Of a stretch of DNA of 35,532 bases, positions 23,794-32,078 are shown piece after piece. Location: contig PLZU01000099.1 in NCBI GenBank assembly GCA_003152275.1, positions 6,415 to 41,946 on the forward strand. Reading direction: 5' to 3'. Source of the DNA: Actinomycetota bacterium. Lineage in GTDB: Bacteria; Actinomycetota; Thermoleophilia; Gaiellales; Gaiellaceae. The first letter of the stretch is position 1. Each line of letters begins with the position of its first letter. Made by a program: the position numbers and the translations under genes. The notes under the pieces were generated by a model that saw nothing but the letters and a program-made list of their open reading frames with translations, had not been told where the DNA came from and ran no database searches.

Positions 23794-24576
23794 CTACTTG
23801 ACGTCCGCCGCCGGAACCTTGTACTTCGCCGCGATCGTCTTCAGCGTCCCGAGAACCTTCAGCTTCGCGATGCCGTCCTTGATCTGCTGCCCGAGCGTCG
23901 AGGCATCGGCCTTCCGGTAGTAGATCCCGAAGGAGTCCGGCGCGCCGAAGGTGTAGCCGACCGCGATCTTGCCCGGGTGTGCTTTCGCCTGGAACGCGAA
24001 CGACGTGTCCTGCGTGAGCACGGCGTCCGCACGGCCGAGCAGCACCTGTGCGACCGCGTCGTTGTCACCGGGGTAGCTCTGCAGCGTGAACCCGATCTTC
24101 TTCTGCAGGGCCTTGAGGTAGTCCTCGTACTTTGTTCCCGTTTGCACGGCGACGACGAGGCCCTTCAGCCCGTTCGGGCTGTGGATCTTCTTCGGGTTGC
24201 CGGCCTTCACGATGATGACGCGGTGCGACTTCATGTACGTCACGGCGCCCGCCTGCTTCAGGCGGTCTGGCGTGACGAAGATGCCGCTGATCACCGCGTC
24301 GCATCGCTTCGCCTGCAGCGCAGGGATCAGGCCCGGGAAGGCGGTCTTCGAAGCCACGGCAGTCGCGCCCCAGGTCGCGGCAAGCTTCGCCGCCATGTCG
24401 ACGTCAAAGCCGATGATCTTGCCGCTTGTCGTTGTGTACTCCATCGGCGGGAACGTGGGATCGGTGCAGTACGTGAACGTCGCCTTCGCCGAATGACGGT
24501 TCGCCCCGGCCGAGCCTGCCGCGGCGAGGGCCACAAGCAGGGTCAGCACGGAGAGCAGGGTGAATGCGTAGCGCAT
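23794..24576 (-). CDS. Polar-amino-acid ABC transporter substrate-binding protein
   Basis: 260-aa periplasmic-binding-protein type 2 (family 3 solute binding). The signal peptide is [21 protein letters not shown], cleaved near SAGA. Family blocks are [38 protein letters not shown] and [10 protein letters not shown]. There is no lipobox Cys, unusual for a Gram-positive binding protein. AGGAGGAG precedes the ATG. The ligand is probably a polar amino acid or a related organic acid; specificity is not visible. Confidence 0.93.
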   Translation of the reverse strand: MRYAFTLLSVLTLLVALAAAGSAGANRHSAKATFTYCTDPTFPPMEYTTTSGKIIGFDVDMAAKLAATWGATAVASKTAFPGLIPALQAKRCDAVISGIFVTPDRLKQAGAVTYMKSHRVIIVKAGNPKKIHSPNGLKGLVVAVQTGTKYEDYLKALQKKIGFTLQSYPGDNDAVAQVLLGRADAVLTQDTSFAFQAKAHPGKIAVGYTFGAPDSFGIYYRKADASTLGQQIKDGIAKLKVLGTLKTIAAKYKVPAADVK

Positions 24577-24611
24577 GTGCTCCTCCTGTGATTGGACCCG
24601 AAGAGGGGACC

Positions 24612-25247
24612 CTATTCCGATTTCGCCGCGGCGACCAGCGCGCGCAGCTCGGCCACGACCTGCGGATCGATCGAGTGCTCGATCGGCGACTCGCGGTACC
24701 AGACGTCGGCTCCTGCGCCTTCGAGCACGTCGCGCGCCTGGCGCCCGAACTCGACCGGAATGACCGGGTCATACGTGCCGTGCGCGATGGCGATCGGCGG
24801 GAACGGCGACTCGAGGTCGGCTTCCCAGTTCTCCACCGTCGGGATGAAGCCGCTCAGCGCGATCAGCTCGCGGGTGCGCGGGCGCCCCTGCCCGAGACCG
24901 AGCGCATAGCTCATGACCGCCCCCTGGGAGAAGCCCCCGAGCACGATCTGGTCGGGCGGGAACGGCAGGCCGTCGAACCACTCGGTCAGCGCGCCGTAGC
25001 CCTCTGCGAACGACGCCGGGTCGGGGTAGCCGACGCGTGGTACGACGTACCAATGGGCGCCGCCCGGCGGCAGCTGGAGCGGCGCGCGAGGCGTGTAGCC
25101 GTGCAGCCGGCGCTCCGGATCGAGCGCGTCGAGCAGCGGGAAGAGGTCGTGCTCGTCCGCGCCGCGTCCGTGCAGAAGGACGAGCGCGCCCTCGGGCTCC
25201 CCACCGACGACGCTGCCGGCGGGGCGCTCGAGCGCGCGCAGCGTCAC
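24612..25247 (-). CDS. Phospholipase/carboxylesterase-type alpha/beta hydrolase (MhqD-like)
   Basis: 211-aa serine hydrolase. LVLLHGRGADEHDL (oxyanion strand and loop) is followed by the nucleophile elbow GGFSQGAVMSYAL, an Asp in HGTYDPVIP and a His in ESPIEHSID. The GTG start overlaps the upstream dioxygenase-like gene by 4 bp (GTGA). The pair hydrolase plus ring-cleaving-dioxygenase-like VOC protein matches the mhqD/mhqO genes of Bacillus, which protect against quinones. Function here is by analogy. Confidence 0.88.
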   Translation of the reverse strand: MTLRALERPAGSVVGGEPEGALVLLHGRGADEHDLFPLLDALDPERRLHGYTPRAPLQLPPGGAHWYVVPRVGYPDPASFAEGYGALTEWFDGLPFPPDQIVLGGFSQGAVMSYALGLGQGRPRTRELIALSGFIPTVENWEADLESPFPPIAIAHGTYDPVIPVEFGRQARDVLEGAGADVWYRESPIEHSIDPQVVAELRALVAAAKSE

Positions 25248-26155
25248 GACGTGCGGCTCCAGCTCTCGCGCGGATTCGGGAGCGGCGTGAGGATCGGCTC
25301 GACCTGCGCGCGCAGGTGCTCGAAGGCGGGCGGCAGGATGAGTGTCTCGCCGAGGTGCGCCGGATCCTCGTCGGTTGCGAACCCGGGCCCGAGTGTGGCG
25401 ATCTCGAAGAGAACGCCGTTCGGCTCGCGGAAATAGATCGAGCGGAACCAGAAGCGGTCGATCACGTCCGTCGGCCGGCCGCCGGCCGCGGCGACGCGTT
25501 CCCGCCAGCGCTCCTCGTCCTCCATCGTCGAGGCCCACGCGACGTGATGCACGGTGCCGGCACCGGGGATGCCGGACTGGTCGGGCGCCGCCTCGAACTC
25601 GATCCAACCGCCGCGCGAGTCGCCGCGCGTCTCCCATCGGTTCGCAGCGGGCTCGAAGCCGAGCTGATCGTAGAAGGGTGCGGCGCGCCGTTCGGAATCG
25701 CGCGCATACGCGCGCACGCCCTCGAAGCCCCGGAGCGCGAGCTCGCGCGGAATCTCGGGATGGTCGGCGATCAGCGGCTCGTCGGGTGCTTTCGTGAGCA
25801 CGATCTGGTGCTGCAGTCCCTCGGGATCGCTGAACGTGACCGTCTTGCCGTCGCGCGCCACGCCGAGCCGCTCGGCCCAGAAGTCGAGCGCATCCGCCGA
25901 GCCGACGCGCCACACGACGGTGTGCGCCATGCCGGCGCCGGCGCGGCCGGGCGCGGAGCCCGGATATTCGAAGAACGTGATGTCGGAGCCGGAGCTGCCC
26001 TTCTCGTCGGCGTAGAACAGGTGGTAGACGGTCGGGTCGTCCTGGTTGACCGTCTTCTTCACGAGCCGGAGCCCCAGCACGCCGGTGTAGAAGTCGACGT
26101 TCGCGGGGGCGTCGCCCGTGATGCAGGTCACATGGTGAATGCCGTCGAGTCTCAT
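25244..26155 (-). CDS. Ring-cleaving dioxygenase-like VOC protein (MhqO/MhqE-like)
   Basis: 303-aa protein of two fused glyoxalase/VOC modules. The first begins IHHVTCITGDAPANVDFYTGVLGLRLVKKTVNQDD; the second begins GVRAYARDSERRAAPFYDQLGF. Likely Fe(II) ligands are His8 (first strand), a central His in TVHHVAWAS, and Glu in PNGVLFEIAT. The family opens hydroquinone-type rings or acts on thiol adducts of quinones. The start ATG overlaps the acyl-CoA dehydrogenase stop (ATGA). Confidence 0.9.
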   Translation of the reverse strand: MRLDGIHHVTCITGDAPANVDFYTGVLGLRLVKKTVNQDDPTVYHLFYADEKGSSGSDITFFEYPGSAPGRAGAGMAHTVVWRVGSADALDFWAERLGVARDGKTVTFSDPEGLQHQIVLTKAPDEPLIADHPEIPRELALRGFEGVRAYARDSERRAAPFYDQLGFEPAANRWETRGDSRGGWIEFEAAPDQSGIPGAGTVHHVAWASTMEDEERWRERVAAAGGRPTDVIDRFWFRSIYFREPNGVLFEIATLGPGFATDEDPAHLGETLILPPAFEHLRAQVEPILTPLPNPRESWSRTS

Positions 26156-27333
26156 CCGACGCCGGCGAGTAAGAAGGCGCGCGACTCCCGGACCATCTCG
26201 CGCGCGATCACGAGGCGCTGAATCTCTTGCGTTCCCTCGTAGATCTGGGTGATCTTCGCGTCGCGCATGAAGCGCTCGACCGGGTACTCCTTGATGTAGC
26301 CGTAGCCGCCGAGGATTTGCACGGCGTCGGTGGAGACGGCCATCGCGACGTCGCCGCACTTCAGCTTCGCCATTGCGGAAGCCTTGGTGAGCTCGACATC
26401 GTCTGCGCCTTCGTCGACCATGCGGCCGAAGCGGTAGAGCAGCCCGCGTGCCGCCTCGCACTCGGTCTCCATGTCGGCGAGCTTCGCCTGGATCAGCTGG
26501 TGCTGCGCGATCGGCTTGCCCATCGTCTCGCGCGTCTTCGCGTAGTCGAGCGCGTAGTCGGTCGCGCCCTGCGCGATCCCGAGGGCCTGCGCCGCGACGC
26601 CGGGGCGCGAGCGGTCGAGGATGCGCATCGCGATCTTGAAGCCCTCCCCCTCTTCGCCGAGCAGATTCTCGGCCGGAATGCGCACGTCGTCGAACGTGAG
26701 CTCGCCCGTCGTCGAGCCGCTGATGCCCATCTTCGGCTCCAGCCGTGCGACCGCGAAGCCCGGCGTGTCACCCTCGACGACGAAGGCGGAAATGCCGGCG
26801 TGGGCGGAATCCGGATCGGTCTTCGCAAACACCGTGTAGACGTTCGCGACGCCCGCGTTTGTGATGAAACGCTTCGAGCCGTTGAGCACGTACTCGTCAC
26901 CGTCGCGCCGGGCGGTGCTGCGCATCGCCGCGGAGTCCGAGCCGGAGTCCGACTCCGTCAACGCGTACGCGCACAGCCACTCGCCGCTCGCAAGCTTCGG
27001 CAGATACCGCTTCTTCTGCTCGTCGGTGCCGGCGAGCTTGAGGCCGAGCGAGCCGAGCTCCTGCACGGCAAGAATCAAGCCGCTCGTCGCGCAGACCTTC
27101 GAAACCTCCTCGATCGCAATCAGCGCAAGCAGCGTGCCGCTGCCGAGACCGCCGTACTGCTCGTCGAAGAAGAGCCCGAAGATGTCGTTCTCGCGGTAGA
27201 GCTCGACGACGTCCCAGGGGAACTCGTGCGACTCGTCGATCTCGGCCGCCCGCGGCGCGATCCGCGCGTGCGCCAGCGTACGGACGAGGTCGCGGATCTC
27301 GCGCTGCTCGTCGGTCAGCTGGTCCCAGGCCAT
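26152..27333 (-). CDS. Acyl-CoA dehydrogenase (short/branched-chain type)
   Basis: 393-aa FAD enzyme introducing the alpha-beta double bond in acyl-CoA. Motifs are LTDEQREIRDLVR at the N-terminus, the FAD/substrate loop CAYALTESDSGSDSAAM, LNGSKRFITNAG, and the C-terminal QILGGYGYIKEYPVER with the catalytic base Glu366 in IYEGTQEIQ, the position used in short-chain and butyryl enzymes. It may start its own transcript: TACAAT lies 9 nt upstream inside the gap after the VOC gene. It is coupled to the dioxygenase-like gene by ATGA. Confidence 0.95.
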   Translation of the reverse strand: MAWDQLTDEQREIRDLVRTLAHARIAPRAAEIDESHEFPWDVVELYRENDIFGLFFDEQYGGLGSGTLLALIAIEEVSKVCATSGLILAVQELGSLGLKLAGTDEQKKRYLPKLASGEWLCAYALTESDSGSDSAAMRSTARRDGDEYVLNGSKRFITNAGVANVYTVFAKTDPDSAHAGISAFVVEGDTPGFAVARLEPKMGISGSTTGELTFDDVRIPAENLLGEEGEGFKIAMRILDRSRPGVAAQALGIAQGATDYALDYAKTRETMGKPIAQHQLIQAKLADMETECEAARGLLYRFGRMVDEGADDVELTKASAMAKLKCGDVAMAVSTDAVQILGGYGYIKEYPVERFMRDAKITQIYEGTQEIQRLVIAREMVRESRAFLLAGVG

Positions 27334-27342
27334 CGGCCGTGA

Positions 27343-27348
27343 ATTGTA
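27343..27348 (-). promoter_or_regulatory. Candidate -10 box for the acyl-CoA dehydrogenase gene
   Basis: Minus-strand TACAAT, a near-consensus hexamer, 9 nt before the ATG at 27333. It lies in the 18-bp gap after the VOC gene and implies an almost leaderless internal start. Confidence 0.4.
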
Positions 27349-27351
27349 CGA

Positions 27352-27723
27352 CTACTCCGGGTTATGGCAGACGGCCTCGATGTTGTTGCCGTCGAGGTCG
27401 TGCACGAACGCCCCGTAATAGGTCGGGTGGTACTGCTCCCGCAGCCCCGGCGCGCCGTTGTCGGTGCCCCCTGCCGCGAGCGCCGCGTCGTGGAAGGCGT
27501 CCACCGTCGCGCGATCGGGACACACGAAAGCGACGTGCGCGCCGGTGACATAGGGCTCGCGCTGGGAGATCCAGAACTCCGGCTTCTCGTCCGTGCCGAA
27601 GCCGGCCGCGCTCCACTCGTCGAAGGCCATCACGACGCGATAGCCGAGCGGCGCGAGCGCCTGCTCGTAGAAGGCGCGGCTCGCCGCGTAGTCCTTCACG
27701 TTCAAGCCGACATGGTCGAACAT
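27352..27723 (-). CDS. Small VOC (glyoxalase-like) protein
   Basis: 123-aa single VOC module. It starts MFDHVGLNVKDYAASRAFYEQALAPLGY, has AHVAFVCPDRATVDAFHDAAL in the middle, and ends YGAFVHDLDGNNIEAVCHN. His4 and the Glu in NNIEAV are likely metal ligands. AAAGGAG precedes the ATG. Substrate unknown. It is the first gene of the eight-gene minus-strand chain that ends with the D-2-hydroxyacid dehydrogenase. Confidence 0.88.
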   Translation of the reverse strand: MFDHVGLNVKDYAASRAFYEQALAPLGYRVVMAFDEWSAAGFGTDEKPEFWISQREPYVTGAHVAFVCPDRATVDAFHDAALAAGGTDNGAPGLREQYHPTYYGAFVHDLDGNNIEAVCHNPE

Positions 27724-27755
27724 CGTCTGCTCCTTTCTCAGTAGGCTCGCCGCCG

Positions 27756-29288
27756 ATGATCCTTGAAAACGGCGTCATCCGCACGCTCGACCCGTCACTT
27801 CCCGAGTCGCGCGCGCTCGCGGTCGCCGGCGACCGCATCGCCGGCGGGGTCGGCGTCCACGAGACGATGCTCGCGAGCCCGGAGACCGTCGACCTCGGCG
27901 GTCGGTGTGTGCTGCCGGGATTCACCGACTCGCACGTCCACTTCCCGACCTGGGCTGTGGCCCAGCACGACGTGAAGCTCGATGGCTGCGCCTCGCTCGA
28001 CGAAGCGCTCACCCGCATCAAAGAAACGAACATGGCCGGCACTTGGCTGCGCGGCTACGGCTGGCGCAGCGGCGACTGGAGCGACACCCGCGACCCGACC
28101 AAGGCCGACCTCGACCCGATCACCGGCAACCGCCCGGCGGCGCTGATCGCGAAGGACTACCACTCGCTCTGGCTCAACTCGGCTGCCCTTGCGCTCGCAG
28201 GCGATGACCTCGAGGTGGAGGGCGGTGTCGTCGAGCGGGATGCGCAGGGCGAGCCGACCGGCGTGTTGCGCGAAGAGGCGGCCTGGCGTTTCAAGGACCG
28301 CTACATGACGATCCCCGCCGACGAGTACATCTCTGCGATGCGCAAAGGCATCAAGGTCGCTAACGCGCGCGGGGTCACCTGCGTCAACGACAAGGACGGC
28401 TGGCTCGGTGCTGCAGGACTCTGGCAGCGACTCGAGGAGCAGGGCGCGCTGTCGCTGCGCGTTTGGCAATCCGTGCCCGCGGACCTGCTGCCCCAGCTGC
28501 GCGCGCTCTCGCTGCGCAGCGGGTTCGGCTCGCCACTCCTGCGAGTCGGCTATCTGAAGGTCTTCATGGACGGCACGCTCGGATCGCAGACCGCGTGGAT
28601 GCTCGACGGCAGCGGCGTGCGGATCACGAGCGGCGAAGACCTCGCCGAGATCGTGCGCGCGGGCGCAGCCGCGGGCTGGCCCGTCGGCGTGCACGCGATC
28701 GGCGACCGGGCGAATCGCGAAGCGCTCGACGCGTTCGAACGGACGCGCAGCGTGTGGGAGCCCGCAGGACTGCGACAGCGCATCGAGCACGCACAGTGCC
28801 TCTCGCCGGAAGACCTCCCGCGCTTCGCCGAGCTCGGTGTCGCAGTCTCGGCGCAGTTCACGCACGCGCCGTCCGACCGAGACCTCGCCGAGCGCTTCTG
28901 GGGGGACAAGCTCGAGGGCACGTACGCGTTTCGCTCGTTGCTCGACTCGGGCGCGCTCGTCGCGAACGGCTCGGACGCGCCGATCGAGGAGCTCGACCCC
29001 TGGGCCGGTGTCGTCGCCGGCGTCCTGCGCACAGGCGACGACCGGCCGGCGTGGCGGCCCGAGCAAGCACTTACGCTCAGCCAGGCGGTGCACGCGACGT
29101 GCGTTGCTCCGACGTGGCTCAGCCATGACGAGCGGAGCCGCGGCACGCTCGTCCCGGGCCGGTTCGCCGACCTCGTCGTGCTCGACCGCGACCCCTTCGC
29201 GTGCGAGCCCGCGGAGCTCCCCGAGGTGCAGATCGTCGCGACGATGGTCGCCGGCCGCTGGGTGCACAACCCGCCGCCCTGGGACTGA
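27756..29288 (+). CDS. YtcJ-type amidohydrolase
   Basis: 510-aa metal-dependent hydrolase of the amidohydrolase_3 group. Metal motif DSHVHF supplies His60 and His62. GVHAIGDRANREALDAFE and QRIEHAQ carry further His ligands, NGSDAPIEELDP the active-site Asp, and the C-terminal strand region APTWLSHDERSRGTLVPGRFADLVVLD is typical. The substrate may be an N-substituted amide. TAGGCT lies 8 nt before the ATG, again suggesting a nearly leaderless start. It is divergent from the VOC gene; an amino-acid-type permease and a formamidase follow. Confidence 0.92.
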   Translation: MILENGVIRTLDPSLPESRALAVAGDRIAGGVGVHETMLASPETVDLGGRCVLPGFTDSHVHFPTWAVAQHDVKLDGCASLDEALTRIKETNMAGTWLRGYGWRSGDWSDTRDPTKADLDPITGNRPAALIAKDYHSLWLNSAALALAGDDLEVEGGVVERDAQGEPTGVLREEAAWRFKDRYMTIPADEYISAMRKGIKVANARGVTCVNDKDGWLGAAGLWQRLEEQGALSLRVWQSVPADLLPQLRALSLRSGFGSPLLRVGYLKVFMDGTLGSQTAWMLDGSGVRITSGEDLAEIVRAGAAAGWPVGVHAIGDRANREALDAFERTRSVWEPAGLRQRIEHAQCLSPEDLPRFAELGVAVSAQFTHAPSDRDLAERFWGDKLEGTYAFRSLLDSGALVANGSDAPIEELDPWAGVVAGVLRTGDDRPAWRPEQALTLSQAVHATCVAPTWLSHDERSRGTLVPGRFADLVVLDRDPFACEPAELPEVQIVATMVAGRWVHNPPPWD

Positions 29289-29316
29289 CGCGTCCCTGTT
29301 GCATTTAGCACCTGAC

Positions 29317-29328
29317 ATTTGATCAAAT
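29317..29328 (+). promoter_or_regulatory. Perfect 12-bp palindrome upstream of the APC permease gene
   Basis: ATTTGATCAAAT, an AT-rich island in GC-rich DNA, 39 bp before the permease ATG. It has the size and position of an operator for a dimeric repressor; the protein is unknown (the HxlR-type regulator at 31731 is a candidate). Confidence 0.45.
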
Positions 29329-29355
29329 CGTCCCTTCCCCCAGAAGGAGGGCGTG

Positions 29356-30819
29356 ATGGAGGCAGGCGCACCACGCTTCGACCATCTGCGCGAGCACTCG
29401 ATCGGACTGCCGCAGGTGCTCTTCCAGTCGATCACGCACATGGCCCCCGCGGCCGCCGTCGCGTATTCGATCTACATCTCCGTTCCGGACGCGCGTCAGG
29501 CGCTGCCGCTTTCGGTCGGGCTCGCGCTCATCGCGTGCATCTGCGCGGCGACCGCGATCGGACAGCTCGCGAAGCACCTGCCGAGCGCAGGCGGGCTCTA
29601 CACCTACGCAGCCCGCTCGCTCGGGCCGTGGGCGGGGCTCCTCGTTGCTTGGCTCTTCGTCGGGTTCCAGCCGCTCGTTGCGCCGTTCCTCTACCTCGAG
29701 TTCGGCTGGGCGATGCACGACGTGTTCAATACGAGCGTCGGCTGGCACTGGAGCGGCCAGTGGGTGGTGTGGGTGCTGATCATGGCGGCGCTCGTCTTCC
29801 TGCTCACCTACAGAGACGTGCGTATCTCCACCGGAGCCGGCGTGATTCTCGGCGCGTTCGAGATCGCGATCTTCGCAACGCTCGCGATCTGGATCCTCTT
29901 CTCGAAAGGGAGCCAGCTGAACATGCAGCCGTTCAACCCGTCGCACGCGACGGGTCACTGGAGCGGTGTGTTCAAGGGGATGGTGTTCGCGATCCTCGCC
30001 TTTATCGGCTTCGAGGCTGCCGCGCCACTCGGCGAGGAAGCGAAGCACCCGAGACGTACGGTTCCCCGTGCCGTCATCGGCTCAGCACTCGCGATCGGCA
30101 TCTTCTACGTGCTCTGCTCGTACGCGTGGGTGTTCGGCGCCGGCTTCAACAACTTCGTCACTCAGGCGACCGGAGCCGATCCGTGGCGGAACCTCGGCAA
30201 GGTGTTCTGGGGGACCGGCTGGGTCGTTGTCTTCCTCGCGATCTGCAACTCAATCGCGGCGAACTCGAACGCGGCGATGAACGCCGCGACGCGGGTGTTC
30301 TACGCGCTCTCGCGCAACGGCCTCGCCCCAGGCCCGCTCGGCAAGACACATCCGCGATTCAAGACGCCGCACATCGCGATCATCTGGCTCAGCGGCCTTT
30401 CGCTCGTGATCTCGCTGCTCGTCGGGTGGAAGTGGAATCCCGGCGTGGGCTTCGGGATCATCGCGACGGTGGCGGTGCCGCTGGTCGTGGTCGTCTACAT
30501 GCTCGTGTGCATCGGCTGCATGGTGTACTACCTGCGCGTGAAGCGGGGTGAGTTCAACCCCCTGCTGCACGTCGTGCTGCCGCTCGGGGGGATCGTGTTG
30601 TTCTTCTTCCCGCTCTGGTACCAGTTCGTCAAGGTGCCGCCGCCCTATCCGTTCAAGTACGCGAACTGGGTGGCGGGCGTCTACACGATCGTCGGGCTCG
30701 TCGTCACCGTCCTCGTGGTGGCGTTCCGGCCGAACCGTCTCGCCGACCTCGATCGGGTGTACGTCGAGGACGAATCGATCTCGCCACAAGATGCCGCAGC
30801 ACAATTTCCTGTCGCGTGA
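29356..30819 (+). CDS. APC-superfamily amino acid permease
   Basis: 487-aa transporter with about twelve helices. The start region HSIGLPQVLFQSITHMAPAAAVAYS holds the unwound first helix of APC carriers. LPSAGGLYTYAARSLGPWAG and FIGFEAAAPLGEEAKHP with RRTVPRA are family signatures. AAGGAGGG lies 5 nt before the ATG at 29356, which is preferred over the adjacent GTG (29353). The last 29 bp overlap the formamidase gene, so uptake and cleavage are coupled: the permease probably imports an amide or amino-acid-like substrate. Confidence 0.92.
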   Translation: MEAGAPRFDHLREHSIGLPQVLFQSITHMAPAAAVAYSIYISVPDARQALPLSVGLALIACICAATAIGQLAKHLPSAGGLYTYAARSLGPWAGLLVAWLFVGFQPLVAPFLYLEFGWAMHDVFNTSVGWHWSGQWVVWVLIMAALVFLLTYRDVRISTGAGVILGAFEIAIFATLAIWILFSKGSQLNMQPFNPSHATGHWSGVFKGMVFAILAFIGFEAAAPLGEEAKHPRRTVPRAVIGSALAIGIFYVLCSYAWVFGAGFNNFVTQATGADPWRNLGKVFWGTGWVVVFLAICNSIAANSNAAMNAATRVFYALSRNGLAPGPLGKTHPRFKTPHIAIIWLSGLSLVISLLVGWKWNPGVGFGIIATVAVPLVVVVYMLVCIGCMVYYLRVKRGEFNPLLHVVLPLGGIVLFFFPLWYQFVKVPPPYPFKYANWVAGVYTIVGLVVTVLVVAFRPNRLADLDRVYVEDESISPQDAAAQFPVA

Positions 30820-31708
30820 CCAAGTAATTTGGTCCTTCGGACCTGACCTGCGCCCGGTTCTCGAGGTAGAACCGGGCGACACGGTCACGTTCGAGACGAA
30901 CGACTGCTTCACGGGCCAGATCCGAAGCGAGAGCGACCTCGTCACCGAGATCGACCTCTCGCGCATCAACAGCGCAACCGGTCCGGTGGCAGTGAAGGGT
31001 GCCGAGCCCGGTGACTCGCTGATCGTGGACATCCTCGACGTGCGTCCGATCGAATGGGGCGTCGCGACGCTCATCCCCGGCTTCGGGCAGCTGATCGAGC
31101 AGGTGCAGTCGCCGGTGACGCGGCTCTTCGAAGTCCGCGACGGCGAGATCCGGATGAACGACCGCGTTCGCTTCCCCGCAAAGCCGATGGTGGGTGTCGT
31201 CGGCGTCGCGACGGACGGTCCCGAAATGTCGAACGGGCTCGCCGGCACGCACGGCGGCAACCTCGACGACCACTGGCACGGCAAGGGCGCTCGCATCTAC
31301 TTCCCTGTACGCCAACCGGGCGGAATGTTCGGGGTCGGTGACATGCACGCCTCGATGGGCGACGGCGAGATCTGCTTCACCGGCGTCGAGATCGCGGGCG
31401 AGGTGGACGTGCGCTTTGACCTGCTGAAGGGGAAGCAGGCGACGTGGCCCGTGACCGAGCTCACCGACTGCTGGCTCCCCCACGCCACCGCCGACGCCTA
31501 CGACGACGCGCTGAAGCTCGTCTCGGAGGAGGCGGCGAAACTCCTCGTCGACGAGCACGGCTTCTCGGTGGAGGACGCCTTCATCTTCCTCTCGGTCGCC
31601 TGCGACGCGGGCGTCGCCCAGGCCTGTAAGCCGGCCCCGGGCTTCGGCACGATCGCCCGCTTCCGGATCCCCAAGATCGAGGCCTGCCCGGCCCCATTCC
31701 TTGTCTGA
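30791..31708 (+). CDS. Acetamidase/formamidase family protein
   Basis: 305-aa enzyme of the FmdA/AmdA family, releasing ammonia from short amides. Family blocks are LEVEPGDTVTFETNDCFTGQI, AVKGAEPGDSLIVDI, HGGNLDDHWHGKGARIYFPV, the GDMHASMGDGEICFTGVE metal/active-site region, and SVACDAGVAQAC near the C-terminus. The ATG lies inside the permease gene, giving a 29-bp overlap with no strong ribosome site, so it relies on coupling. Confidence 0.92.
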   Translation: MPQHNFLSRDQVIWSFGPDLRPVLEVEPGDTVTFETNDCFTGQIRSESDLVTEIDLSRINSATGPVAVKGAEPGDSLIVDILDVRPIEWGVATLIPGFGQLIEQVQSPVTRLFEVRDGEIRMNDRVRFPAKPMVGVVGVATDGPEMSNGLAGTHGGNLDDHWHGKGARIYFPVRQPGGMFGVGDMHASMGDGEICFTGVEIAGEVDVRFDLLKGKQATWPVTELTDCWLPHATADAYDDALKLVSEEAAKLLVDEHGFSVEDAFIFLSVACDAGVAQACKPAPGFGTIARFRIPKIEACPAPFLV

Positions 31709-31718
31709 GGCCTCCGAC

Positions 31719-31724
31719 TACAAT
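31719..31724 (+). promoter_or_regulatory. Leaderless -10 box of the HxlR-type regulator
   Basis: TACAAT, then exactly 6 nt, then ATG at 31731, with no Shine-Dalgarno sequence. It lies 10 bp after the formamidase stop and gives the regulator its own promoter. Confidence 0.55.
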
Positions 31725-31730
31725 CCGAGC

Positions 31731-32078
31731 ATGAACCGGACCATGAACCCCGTCCACGAGGCGACGACCTGTGCCGTCGCAGCGTCCGCAGAGATCATCG
31801 GCGCGAAGTGGACGGCCCTGCTCGTGCACGATCTCTCCGAAGGGCCGCGACGGTTTTCCCAGCTCGAGAAGTCCTGCAGTGGCATCAGCCCGCGCACCCT
31901 CGCCGAGCGCCTGCGTGCGCTCGAGCAGGAAGGAATGCTCGAGCGACGCAGTTATGCGGAGTCGCCGCCACGCGTGGAGTACGAACTGACGGAGAAGGGC
32001 GCAGCCCTGCTGCCGATCATCGACGCGATGCGTGAGTTCGGACACTCGTGGCTGCCCTGCGGCCACGACCACAGCTGA
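31731..32078 (+). CDS. HxlR/DUF24-family transcriptional regulator
   Basis: 115-aa winged-helix protein: IIGAKWTALLVHDLSEGPRRFSQLEK, GISPRTLAERLRALEQEGMLERR and the wing PPRVEYELTEKGAALLPI. Cys14 sits where DUF24 regulators such as YodB and HypR carry a redox-sensing Cys; a further Cys lies in KSCSG and another in LPCGH near the end. Such proteins often sense quinones or aldehydes. It follows the formamidase gene, but could equally control the distant quinone-type genes. A second ATG at 31743 is possible. Its stop abuts the convergent M20 gene. Confidence 0.92.
   Translation: MNRTMNPVHEATTCAVAASAEIIGAKWTALLVHDLSEGPRRFSQLEKSCSGISPRTLAERLRALEQEGMLERRSYAESPPRVEYELTEKGAALLPIIDAMREFGHSWLPCGHDHS

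Noticed and set aside
27756..29441. Large minus-strand frame opposite the amidohydrolase
   Set aside because: Its Arg/Val/Glu-rich translation has no motif, while the plus strand holds all amidohydrolase metal motifs.
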